Both the position numbers and the translations under genes were made by a program. The notes beneath the pieces were generated by a model, which saw only the letters and a program-made list of their open reading frames with translations, was not told where the DNA came from and searched no databases. This document shows positions 1-7,353 of a stretch of DNA of 64,000 nucleotides, in pieces. The DNA comes from an uncultured Pseudomonadales bacterium (GTDB lineage Bacteria; Pseudomonadota; Gammaproteobacteria; Pseudomonadales; Azotimanducaceae). The stretch covers positions 248,001 to 312,000 of the forward strand of contig OY282430.1 in the NCBI GenBank assembly GCA_958296025.1, written 5' to 3'. Each line of letters opens with the position of its first letter. Position 1 is the first letter of the stretch.

Positions 1-2
1 GC

Positions 3-374
3 GGCAAGTTCTACGGCGGGGACATCCTGACCTGGGAGCTGTCCTCAAGTTGGCGGCCTACGCCCCGCTATGAATTCGGCTTGACGGCTGAGGTCAACCA
101 TGTTGACCTGCCGCAAGGCAAGTTCATCACCAGATTGTTCCGGTTCCGTGGCGACATCGCCTTCTCTTCCACTTGGTCTTGGGAGAACTTCGTCCAATAC
201 GACAACGTATCCAACACGCTGGGCTGGAACAGCACGGTGCGCTGGCTGCCTGAAGCAGGCCGCGAAATGGTGCTGGTCATCAACTACGGCGCTGAGGACT
301 TCAACGAAAATCGCCGCTTCAACACCGCCGTCACCGACTTCACCTTCAAGATCAGCCATACGTTTAGGTTTTAG
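3..374 (+). CDS. C-terminal part of a DUF5916-type outer-membrane beta-barrel protein (5' end outside window)
   Basis: The frame is already open at the window edge and stops with TAG at 372-374, leaving about 123 residues. The segment is rich in alternating aromatic and polar residues typical of transmembrane beta strands and ends in HTFRF, a terminal aromatic as expected for a BAM substrate. The stretches QYDNVSNTLGWN and REMVLVINYG resemble the C-terminal barrel of proteins that join a family 9 carbohydrate-binding-like domain to DUF5916. The family's role is not well defined; an outer-membrane location is the inference. The N-terminal half cannot be seen, so the identification rests on the tail only. 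Confidence 0.6.
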   Translation, partial: GKFYGGDILTWELSSSWRPTPRYEFGLTAEVNHVDLPQGKFITRLFRFRGDIAFSSTWSWENFVQYDNVSNTLGWNSTVRWLPEAGREMVLVINYGAEDFNENRRFNTAVTDFTFKISHTFRF

Positions 375-391
375 CCCGGATATTGCGCAAA

Positions 392-408
392 ACGCAAACA
401 CTTTGCGT
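392..408. repeat. Inverted repeat downstream of the barrel gene, upstream of the ubiD-like promoter
   Basis: ACGCAAA (392-398), a 3-base spacer, then TTTGCGT (402-408) form a perfect 7-bp inverted repeat. Outer bases 373-377 (AGCCC) and 411-415 (GGGCT) can extend it into a larger hairpin. No T-run follows, so it is a poor intrinsic terminator. It lies 30 bases before a -35 box and could be an operator for the catabolic run downstream; this is inference. Confidence 0.3.
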
Positions 409-437
409 ATGGGCTGTGACCTCCGATCGGTGCGCGG

Positions 438-465
438 TTGACAGCTTATGCTCCACTGATACATT
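438..465 (+). promoter_or_regulatory. Candidate sigma-70 promoter for the ubiD-like operon
   Basis: A perfect -35 box TTGACA (438-443) is followed after 16 bases by TACATT (460-465), a reasonable -10. Initiation would fall near 472, leaving a leader of about 55 bases before the ATG at 527. This is the only good promoter match seen between the barrel gene and the decarboxylase. Confidence 0.45.
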
Positions 466-508
466 ACCGACCTGCTAAGGTACCAAACCGCCCGCCGCGC
501 CCTCAGCC

Positions 509-522
509 AAGGAGTGACTCCT
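509..522 (+). promoter_or_regulatory. Shine-Dalgarno site inside a small hairpin before the ubiD-like gene
   Basis: AAGGAG (509-514) is a strong ribosome binding site 12 bases before the ATG at 527. It is the left arm of AGGAG-TGA-CTCCT (510-522), a perfect 5-bp hairpin with a 3-base loop. Pairing would hide the site, so translation may be modulated; the stem is short and the effect is inferred. Confidence 0.35.
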
Positions 523-526
523 CAGC

Positions 527-1942
527 ATGCCCGAACTACCGATCAGCCACGCGCCGCCCCCTCAGACAGGGCCGGCCAGCCGCGACCTGCGCGGCTTCCT
601 CGCGGACAACGAAGACATCGTCACCCGCATCGCCAAACCCGTCAGCATCGATCATGTGGGCGCTCTGTCGGCGCAAAGCGAAGGTCCCATCGTCTTCGAG
701 CGCCTTCAGGAGTTCCCGAACTTTCGCTTGTGCGACATCCTGGTCAAGCACCGCTGGTCACAGTGCCGGGCCTTGGGGGTGGACGAGAAGGACTATCTGC
801 GCACCCTGGCCTACCGCCTGCGGCAGCCGCCTAGAGGCTTCGTCAACGTGGCCACCGGCCCGGTCAAGGAGGTGGTGTACAGGGGTCATGAGGTGGATTG
901 GACGCAATTGCCGGTGCCCGTCCACTCGGCCGCGGAGGACGACCCCTACATCACCGCCATGAACATCGTGCGCGACCCGGAGACGGGCTTCTACAACTCC
1001 TCCCACGCCGGCACCTCGCCGTTGAAGCCGCGTAGCGGCCTGATGAGCTTCGCCACCCCCCACACCCATATCGTCATGAACAAGCATCGCGCTCTGGGCT
1101 ACAAGGAGATGCCCATCGCTCTGGTGTTCGGCCTGCATCCCGCCTACGAGATCATGGCCAACTTCTCGGGGCTGCACATGGACATGTGGGGCGAACTGGA
1201 GATGGTCGGCACGTTGATGGCCCAGGATGTGGAGATGGTTCCCTGCGAGGAGATCGACCTGACCGTGCCGGCCCATGCGGAGATCGTCGTGGAGGGCTTG
1301 GTCAACATCGAAAAGCTCTACGACTACGGCGTGGTGGTGTCGCCCAGCGGCTATTATCTGCCGAAGACGCAGCGCTTGCCGGAAGTGCAGGTGCGGGCGG
1401 TGACCATGCGCAAGGACCGGCCCATCTACCGCAACCACCAAACCTGCCCCTTCACCGACCACCAGGTGCTGCCCCGGCTTTGCCATGAGGCCATGCTGTA
1501 CAACCGCATCACCGAGATCGGCCTGCCGGTCTTCGACGTCCGCTTCCCGCATTGGGGCGCCGCGCTGTCCTGCGTGATCCAGGTTGGCGAACCGCCCATC
1601 GCCGGCGGGGTCAACGATGCGCTGATGGCGGCCATGGGGGCGCCTTGGCTGAACACCAAGATGGTGGTGGCGGTCAGCGAAGACACCGACGTCAACAGCG
1701 CCGAGGACGTCTATCACGCCATTGCCACCCGGGTGGACCCGGCCCGAGACCTGTTCGTGGTGGGCAACACCCGAGGCTCCCCTTACGACCCGGCGGCGGC
1801 ACCGGTGAAAGGGCAGGGCATCTTCCGCAACGTCGGCAAGATGGGCATAGACGCCACCCGCAAGTCTCGGCACGATCCCAAGGACTTCACCCGCACCTGG
1901 CCCAAGCATTGGGGCGCGGTCCATCTGAAGGACTATCTATGA
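527..1942 (+). CDS. UbiD-family (de)carboxylase, divergent active site
   Basis: The 471-residue protein has UbiD-fold landmarks: AEIVVEG (about 252-258), GYY (275-277) and the C-terminal RVDPARDLFVV. UbiD enzymes use prenylated FMN to decarboxylate unsaturated or aromatic acids. An ungapped comparison with the segment of E. coli UbiD around EGPYGDHTGYY puts Tyr267 and Ser272 where the two catalytic acidic residues (Fdc1 Glu277 and Glu282) should be. Asn157 falls at the catalytic Arg position. The metal-site His and Glu seem to be kept. A ubiX gene lies 2.5 kb downstream on the same strand, so cofactor supply fits. The reaction cannot be named, and a role in ubiquinone synthesis is unlikely given these changes. 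The ATG at 527 is preceded by AAGGAG. Confidence 0.85.
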   Translation: MPELPISHAPPPQTGPASRDLRGFLADNEDIVTRIAKPVSIDHVGALSAQSEGPIVFERLQEFPNFRLCDILVKHRWSQCRALGVDEKDYLRTLAYRLRQPPRGFVNVATGPVKEVVYRGHEVDWTQLPVPVHSAAEDDPYITAMNIVRDPETGFYNSSHAGTSPLKPRSGLMSFATPHTHIVMNKHRALGYKEMPIALVFGLHPAYEIMANFSGLHMDMWGELEMVGTLMAQDVEMVPCEEIDLTVPAHAEIVVEGLVNIEKLYDYGVVVSPSGYYLPKTQRLPEVQVRAVTMRKDRPIYRNHQTCPFTDHQVLPRLCHEAMLYNRITEIGLPVFDVRFPHWGAALSCVIQVGEPPIAGGVNDALMAAMGAPWLNTKMVVAVSEDTDVNSAEDVYHAIATRVDPARDLFVVGNTRGSPYDPAAAPVKGQGIFRNVGKMGIDATRKSRHDPKDFTRTWPKHWGAVHLKDYL

Positions 1943-2052
1943 CCAACGACGCCAACCGCCGAGACAAGCCGCCAACGCAAACAGGGTTCTTCGGCCAACC
2001 GAGACCCGCCGGCAATGCCAGCGGACCGGCCGCCGTGGAAGATGCAGCGTGA
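1939..2052 (+). CDS. Possible 37-residue ORF coupled between the ubiD-like and MFS genes
   Basis: An ATG overlaps the ubiD-like stop (ATGA, 1939-1942) and the ORF ends in a TGA overlapping the GTG start of the MFS gene (2049-2052). The 37-residue product is hydrophilic, rich in Pro, Gly and Asn, with no recognisable motif. It may be a real small protein or only a translational bridge that carries ribosomes to the transporter start. No family is recognised. Confidence 0.25.
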   Translation: MTNDANRRDKPPTQTGFFGQPRPAGNASGPAAVEDAA

Positions 2053-3395
2053 CCCCCGCCGGCGCCATCGACAACCGGCACGATGATTGGCCCAGCCCGG
2101 CGCTGGGCTGGTACGCCGTCGGCGTGCTTTGGGTGGCCTACATCTTTTCGTTCATCGACCGCACCATCATCGGGTTGCTGGTGGGGCCGATCAAGGAATC
2201 CTTGGACATCACCGACACCCAATTCGGTGTGCTTGGCGGCATCGCGTTCACGTTGTTCTACACCGTGCTCGGCGTGCCCATCGGCAGAATTGCGGATCGC
2301 GTCAGCCGGCGCGGCCTGATAGCCGCCGGCGTGGCCGTTTGGAGCTTCATGACTGCGCTGTGCGGCTGGACGGCAGGCTTCTGGCAACTGTTTCTAGCGC
2401 GGGTAGGCGTCGGCGTTGGCGAAGCGGCCCTGACGCCGGCCGCCTACTCAATGATTTCCGACTACTTCCCCAAGGACCGTTTGGGAAGGGCGCTGGCCGT
2501 CTATCAGTCCGGCGCCTTTCTAGGCGCTGCACTGGCGTTTATTTTGGGCGGTGCCGTCATCACTGCCGTAACCGCTTTCGTGGCGAACAATCCGGATCTC
2601 TCCATTCCGTTTCTGCCGGACATGGGCGGGTGGCGCTTGGTGTTCCTCGCTGTCGGTGCGCCCGGTCTGCTGGTGGCGCTGTGGATGTTCACGGTGCGCG
2701 AGCCGAGCCGCAAAGGCCGGCTGGAAGCCGCCGGCGACATCCTTCCCTTCCGTGCGGTCATCGCCTACGTTTGGCGGCGCCGCCGCCTGTATCTTCCCCA
2801 TTTCATAGGTTTTGGGGTGTTGGTGGTGACCTTTAACAACGTCGTGGTTTGGGGCCCCGCCTTCTTCACTAGGCACTTCGGCCTGTCGTTGGCGGAAACG
2901 GGTTTAACGCTGGGCTTGGTGTTATTGGTGTTCAGCAGCGCTGGGGTGATCGGCGGCGGCTTTCTCTCCGACTTGCTGGTCAAGAAGGGCCGCACCGATG
3001 GCCCCATGCGGGTCGGCGCGATCGCCGGTTTGGGCCTGCTGCCGTTTGCCGCGACAGCGACCTTATTCGACAACTTGGCGCTGTCGCTGGCGTTGTTCTG
3101 CCCCATGGTGTTTTTCGCCAGCTTCTCCATCGGGTCGGCGGCGCAGGCTTTGCAGATGGCGACGCCCAACGAGATGCGGGGACAGCTTTCGGCGATCTAC
3201 ATGCTGTTCCTCAACCTGCTTTCCTATGGCCTTGGCCCTTTGATCGTCGGCGTGGTGACGGATTATGTGTTCGGATATGAGGGTGCCGTCGGCTATTCGC
3301 TGGCCATCGTCAGTGCCGTGTCGGCCCCGGTCGCAGCCCTCATCATCGCCCAGGGGTTCGCGCCCTTTCGCCAAGCGGCTGGGGAGCGCCCTTAG
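2049..3395 (+). CDS. Major facilitator superfamily transporter
   Basis: A 448-residue integral membrane protein with about twelve hydrophobic segments. The first helix ends with FSFIDRT (33-39) and the loop after helix 2 carries the MFS signature GRIADRVSRRG (79-89), both common in organic-acid and spinster-like carriers. The GTG start overlaps the stop of the preceding small ORF. An in-frame start further in would delete part of helix 1. Position between the UbiD-like and UbiX genes suggests uptake or export of the acid handled by this cluster; the substrate is not evident from sequence. About 40 residues between helices 5 and 6 form an unusually long loop containing PDLSIPFLPDMGG. Confidence 0.88.
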   Translation: MTPAGAIDNRHDDWPSPALGWYAVGVLWVAYIFSFIDRTIIGLLVGPIKESLDITDTQFGVLGGIAFTLFYTVLGVPIGRIADRVSRRGLIAAGVAVWSFMTALCGWTAGFWQLFLARVGVGVGEAALTPAAYSMISDYFPKDRLGRALAVYQSGAFLGAALAFILGGAVITAVTAFVANNPDLSIPFLPDMGGWRLVFLAVGAPGLLVALWMFTVREPSRKGRLEAAGDILPFRAVIAYVWRRRRLYLPHFIGFGVLVVTFNNVVVWGPAFFTRHFGLSLAETGLTLGLVLLVFSSAGVIGGGFLSDLLVKKGRTDGPMRVGAIAGLGLLPFAATATLFDNLALSLALFCPMVFFASFSIGSAAQALQMATPNEMRGQLSAIYMLFLNLLSYGLGPLIVGVVTDYVFGYEGAVGYSLAIVSAVSAPVAALIIAQGFAPFRQAAGERP

Positions 3396-3461
3396 CATGA
3401 ACGTGCTGCGCAAAGGCGCACCCCAACGGTGGCGCGATGGGCGCCATAAAGGAGCAACCGC

Positions 3462-4391
3462 ATGACCAACCAAGCGCAGTCGCACGAATCCGACCCGATC
3501 ATTCCCTACGCCAACATGGAGGATCTGCCGGGGCACCTGCAGAAGTCCTTGGCCAACTACATCGAGCGCATGGGTTTTTTGCCCAATGCCCTGAAGCTGT
3601 ACATGCACCGGCCGGAGATCATGCAGTGCATGATCAGCGTCAACAACGCCACCATGCGCGACCCCAGCAGCCACTTAAGCGCAGAGCTGAAGCGCCGCGT
3701 GTCGGTGCTGTGCAGCGCCCTCAACCACAGCGCCTATTGCGTGGCGCACAACGCCGGCACCATGAAGAAGGGCGCTGGAGGGGACGGCGAGGGTTGGGGC
3801 TACAGCGATGCGGACGTGGCCAAAGTTCTGGACCCGGACAACAGCGATCTGGACGAAATGGAGGCGGCCTGCATGGCCTACGCCCGGGCCGCCACCCTTG
3901 ACCCTTCCGAGGTGCCGCAGGAGGTGGTGCTGAAATTGGCGGAGGTGCTCACCCCGCCGCAAGTGGTGGAGCTGGCCTGCGTGGTCGGTTTTTGGAAGAT
4001 GTACAACACCATTCATGAAAGCCTCTACGTTCCCTTGGAGGACGCATTGATCGGCAGCGCCGCTCTCAACGAGGACGAGCTGCTGAGCGAAAAGCGCCCG
4101 GCCGGGGCTGTCGCAGAGGTCAAGGCGGAAGTGGAGATTTACACCAAGCCATCCTGTCCGTTTTGCCGTCGGGCCAAGCGGCTGTTGCAGGCTCGGGGCG
4201 CGGACTACCTTGAGTACGACCTAGAGGAAGCGCCCGAACGGTTGCCGGAAATGCTGGAGCGCATCAGCGGCCCGCCGACGGTGCCGCAGATATTCATCAA
4301 CGGCCAGTTGGTCGGCGGCATGGACCAGCTGACCGGGCTGGACCGCGTCGGCGAACTGTCGGCCCTGCTGGCGCAAGCCTCGGCCGTCTAG
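3462..4391 (+). CDS. Fusion of an AhpD-like carboxymuconolactone-decarboxylase domain to a glutaredoxin
   Basis: The 309-residue protein has two parts. Residues about 30-195 are all-helical and AhpD-like, with ALNHSAYCVAHN (87-98). The family redox motif CxxC...H here reads Ser90-x-x-Cys93-x-x-His96, so the first cysteine is missing. Residues about 222-305 are a glutaredoxin: VEIYTKPSCPFC with the CPFC active site at 232-235, the cis-proline loop TVPQIF (273-278) and the GG-D glutathione-binding motif (285-288). AhpD proteins normally pass electrons from a thiol donor to a peroxidase; here the donor may be built in. ATG follows AAAGGAGC (3449-3456). It probably belongs to the same transcription unit as ubiX, 21 bases downstream. 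Confidence 0.85.
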   Translation: MTNQAQSHESDPIIPYANMEDLPGHLQKSLANYIERMGFLPNALKLYMHRPEIMQCMISVNNATMRDPSSHLSAELKRRVSVLCSALNHSAYCVAHNAGTMKKGAGGDGEGWGYSDADVAKVLDPDNSDLDEMEAACMAYARAATLDPSEVPQEVVLKLAEVLTPPQVVELACVVGFWKMYNTIHESLYVPLEDALIGSAALNEDELLSEKRPAGAVAEVKAEVEIYTKPSCPFCRRAKRLLQARGADYLEYDLEEAPERLPEMLERISGPPTVPQIFINGQLVGGMDQLTGLDRVGELSALLAQASAV

Positions 4392-4412
4392 GTTCGGCGT
4401 TGCGAGAGCGCC

Positions 4413-5012
4413 TTGAAGGCCAAAGCCGCAAGCAACCTCCAAGGTGTCGTGGTGGCCATGACCGGCGCCTCCGGCGCCATCTACGGCATTCGCCTGCTCG
4501 AAGTGCTGCGCGCCGTCGGCGTCAGGACCCACTTGATCATCAGCAAGGCCGGTGCCTTGGCGCTCCGCTATGAGACGGACATGACCGTCTCCCAAGTGAA
4601 GGCGCTGGCCGATGAAACGCACGCCATTGGCGACATCGGCGCCAGCATCGCCAGCGGCTCCTTTCAAACCAGGGGCATGGTGGTGGCGCCCTGCTCGGTG
4701 AAGACGATGAGCGAAATCGCTTCCGGCGTCACCGGCAATTTGATTTCCAGGGCGGCGGACGTAGCCCTTAAGGAGCGGCGGCGGGTGGTGCTGATGTTCC
4801 GGGAGACGCCCTTGCATCTCGGCCACATCCGCGCCATGGCCCAGGTCACGGAAATGGGCGGCGTGATCTTTCCGCCGGTGCCGGCCTTCTATGTGCGGCC
4901 CAAGACCATTGCGGAACTGGTCGATCACGCCATTGGCCGGGTGCTCGACCTGCTGAACATCGAAACGGACCTTCTCGAACGGTGGCAGGGTGAACCCCAT
5001 CGAGGCATGTGA
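4413..5012 (+). CDS. ubiX: UbiX-family flavin prenyltransferase
   Basis: UbiX joins a dimethylallyl group to FMN to make prenyl-FMN, the cofactor of UbiD enzymes. The 199-residue protein shows the N-terminal flavin-binding turn TGASGAIYGIRLLEVLR (17-33), the conserved PCSVKTMSEIASG block and RAADVALKERR...LMFRETPLHLGH, all hallmarks of the family, at the normal length. The start is TTG at 4413. The ATG at 4458 would remove the first beta strand (GVVVAM), so the upstream TTG is preferred, although no strong ribosome binding site precedes it. Its presence beside the UbiD-like gene supports a dedicated prFMN supply for that protein. Confidence 0.92.
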   Translation: MKAKAASNLQGVVVAMTGASGAIYGIRLLEVLRAVGVRTHLIISKAGALALRYETDMTVSQVKALADETHAIGDIGASIASGSFQTRGMVVAPCSVKTMSEIASGVTGNLISRAADVALKERRRVVLMFRETPLHLGHIRAMAQVTEMGGVIFPPVPAFYVRPKTIAELVDHAIGRVLDLLNIETDLLERWQGEPHRGM

Positions 5013-5143
5013 TTCGGATCCAGCAGCCGCTTGGCGCGGGGCAATTCCCGCCAAGAGCTGTGTCGTGCCCGTTGGCAAGGCGCAGCAGCATTTGCGGGAA
5101 CAGCCAAGGATCAGGGTTTAAGCAAGACTTTAGGAGACAGAGC

Positions 5144-5524
5144 ATGGCGATCAACAAGGCGCATGACGAATTCCACGCATTGGACATGAACAGCGGCTGG
5201 GAGGTGCCTCCCGGCTATCCCCAAGGCATCGAGCAAAAAATCCTTTCCGGGGCCTTGGACGAGGCCGGCCGGCGCGGTTCGCGCACCAGGCTGCTGCGCT
5301 TCCACGCCGGGGTCTTCACCACCGTGCCCTTTGTCCACGAATACTGGGAGGAGGTTTACCTGCTCAGCGGCGACCTGACGGTGGGTAACGATGAAAACGG
5401 TGAAGGCGGCGAGTCCTTCCAGCCCAACACTTACGCCTGTCGCCCGCCCGGTGCGCATCATGGCCCTTTCAAGTCCGAGGGCGGCTGCGTCTTGCTGGAA
5501 ATCCACTACTACGATCCGGTTTGA
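5144..5524 (+). CDS. Small cupin-domain protein
   Basis: A 126-residue single-domain cupin. Likely metal ligands come from motif 1, FVHEYWEEVYLLSGDL (His65, Glu69 or Glu70), and motif 2, RPPGAHHGPF (His105/His106). The domain resembles ChrR-type cupins and small dioxygenase-like cupins that bind a metal and a small ligand. The frame is open further upstream, but ATG 5144 is chosen because AGGAG (5132-5136) precedes it and the cupin fold starts soon after. It could be an enzyme or a ligand sensor for the catabolic cluster; sequence alone does not decide. Confidence 0.75.
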   Translation: MAINKAHDEFHALDMNSGWEVPPGYPQGIEQKILSGALDEAGRRGSRTRLLRFHAGVFTTVPFVHEYWEEVYLLSGDLTVGNDENGEGGESFQPNTYACRPPGAHHGPFKSEGGCVLLEIHYYDPV

Positions 5525-5539
5525 CGGGAGGCTTCGCTC

Positions 5540-7222
5540 ATGAAGAGGATTCTGCTCGCCATTGCCGGCGTCCTAGTGGCGGTCATCGCCGGCTTGGCCA
5601 TCTACTATCTGCGCCCGCCGCCCGAGGGCATGCCCGTGGTGCAGTTTGCCGTGGCGGACTTCACCGAAGCCGCCCATCCGGTCGGCGCCACCACCCTGTA
5701 CGTCAAGAACTTCGAGGCGCCGTTCGACGACTGGGGCGCCCGCTACGGCGGCGACGCTTACCAGGAATTGGTCGAGCAAATCGCCGCCAGCGGCGAACCG
5801 AGAACCACGGTGACGGAAATCTGGTATCCCGCCCAAACCACGGAAGGCTTCCCCCAAGCCACCTACGGCGACTACTTCGACGGCAACCTGCAACTGCTGC
5901 AAGGGCCACTGAGCTTTTTCGTTGAAGAGCAGCCGGACGCCGACGTCGAGCAGCTCGTCGCCAAACTAGCCGACTTGAAGCGCGGCAGCGCCATCGGTGC
6001 CCCCGCTGCCGAGGGCCAATTCCCCTTGATCGTCCTCGTGCATGGGCTGGGCGGCAAGCGCATCGACTGGAACGATGCGGCCGAGACGCTGGCTGGCCAA
6101 GGCTACGTCGTGGCCGCCATGACCATGACCAGCGACGGCACCCTGCCGCCGATCTTCAACGACCCCAACTCCCGCTACGCCGCGGCCCAAAACGCGGAGG
6201 CGCTGGCCAACGCCTACGCCATCATGGCCGCCGACGTGAAAGTGTTCCCCAAGTTCCTGGAATACCTATACGGCGTGGAGGCCGCGAACCTAAGCCCAGC
6301 GGCGGACTTCCCCGATATCAGCGAGGCCAGTGCGCCGCCGGGCGGCGCCGACCGAATGACGGAAATGATGGCGCGCCTGTTTCAGCAGCGCGTCGAAGAC
6401 GTCGCCTCGATCATTGCGGAGCTCAGGGTGCTGGGGTTGGATGCCGCCGAATGCGAAGCGCAGTTCGCCGCGCGGGGACTCATCGGCAAGCCTTGCGGCC
6501 TACTGGCCAACCGCATCGATTTCGAGCAGGTCGGCATCTCCGGTCATTCCCTAGGCTCCATCACCACCCAAGTGGCGCTGCGGCAATTGCCGGAACTGAA
6601 GGCCGGGCTGGGCCTCAACAACGGCATTCCGCAACGTTGGGAGCCGCAGTCCCACGGCTTGGCCCCTGCGGGCACCGCCAAGAACATCGAAAAGCCCATG
6701 CTCTTTCTGCACGGCACCGAGGACGCCTTCGTCTATTTCGTGTTTCAACAGCTGTTCGGCGACTGGTATGAAGCGGCTGGTGGCGACCGCAAGGAGATCT
6801 TCCTGCTGCCGGACGAGTTGGCCCCCCGCACCGCCGAGCATTCCCAGCCCGTGGTTTTCGCCGCCTACAACCGGGCAGTGGGGCCCAAAATGGCGGTTAG
6901 CGTAGCCGATGGCAACCATGACGGCATCGACAGCCCCACGCTAACCCGCTTCATGGTGGCCAACGGCTTGAGCCTACCGGAGGGATCGAGAAGGCTGCCG
7001 GACAATGACGGGCTGCTCGGCGCCCTGCCCGGCCCGAGGTTCCGCGTTCTAGGCGACGCCATTGATGCGCAAGGCCAGTCGTTCCGGCTGCCGACCTTCA
7101 TCGCCAACTACTATCTTGGCGCTTGGTTCGATTGGCGGCTCAAGGGCGATGCCCAAGCGCGGGAGCGCCTGCTCAATCCGCCGTTCGCGACGAACGTGCA
7201 GGTGCGGCAATCGGGGTTGTGA
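5540..7222 (+). CDS. Membrane-anchored alpha/beta hydrolase, PAF-acetylhydrolase-like
   Basis: The 560-residue protein starts with a hydrophobic anchor (about 4-25), placing the body in the periplasm or at the inner-membrane face. A serine hydrolase core follows: oxyanion strand LVHGLGG (166-172), nucleophile elbow GHSLG with Ser337, probable Asp395 in HGTEDAF and His460 in GNHDGID. An entry motif TEIWYPAQ before the core resembles platelet-activating-factor acetylhydrolase and related esterases. A long insertion lies between the oxyanion strand and the elbow (about 190-325). It starts 15 bases after the cupin stop, with GGGAGG just upstream, so the two are probably cotranscribed. An ester substrate linked to the neighbouring decarboxylase pathway is plausible but unproven. 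Confidence 0.75.
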   Translation: MKRILLAIAGVLVAVIAGLAIYYLRPPPEGMPVVQFAVADFTEAAHPVGATTLYVKNFEAPFDDWGARYGGDAYQELVEQIAASGEPRTTVTEIWYPAQTTEGFPQATYGDYFDGNLQLLQGPLSFFVEEQPDADVEQLVAKLADLKRGSAIGAPAAEGQFPLIVLVHGLGGKRIDWNDAAETLAGQGYVVAAMTMTSDGTLPPIFNDPNSRYAAAQNAEALANAYAIMAADVKVFPKFLEYLYGVEAANLSPAADFPDISEASAPPGGADRMTEMMARLFQQRVEDVASIIAELRVLGLDAAECEAQFAARGLIGKPCGLLANRIDFEQVGISGHSLGSITTQVALRQLPELKAGLGLNNGIPQRWEPQSHGLAPAGTAKNIEKPMLFLHGTEDAFVYFVFQQLFGDWYEAAGGDRKEIFLLPDELAPRTAEHSQPVVFAAYNRAVGPKMAVSVADGNHDGIDSPTLTRFMVANGLSLPEGSRRLPDNDGLLGALPGPRFRVLGDAIDAQGQSFRLPTFIANYYLGAWFDWRLKGDAQARERLLNPPFATNVQVRQSGL

Positions 7223-7353
7223 CCCAGTTTGGACATGCGCAATTTTCCGCAATCGAAGGCGTTTCATCGTGCCAGCAGCAGTTTGGGAAAATCTGAGGGT
7301 TGCGGCGGTGAGCTCGCCTCTCTCCGCCGCTAATCCCATTGGGCGATGAACGC

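Noticed and set aside
758-1924. 388-codon minus-strand frame opposite the ubiD-like gene
   Set aside because: It is antisense to a gene with clear family motifs; composition is His/Gly/Arg-rich as expected from the complement of high-GC coding DNA, with no motif.
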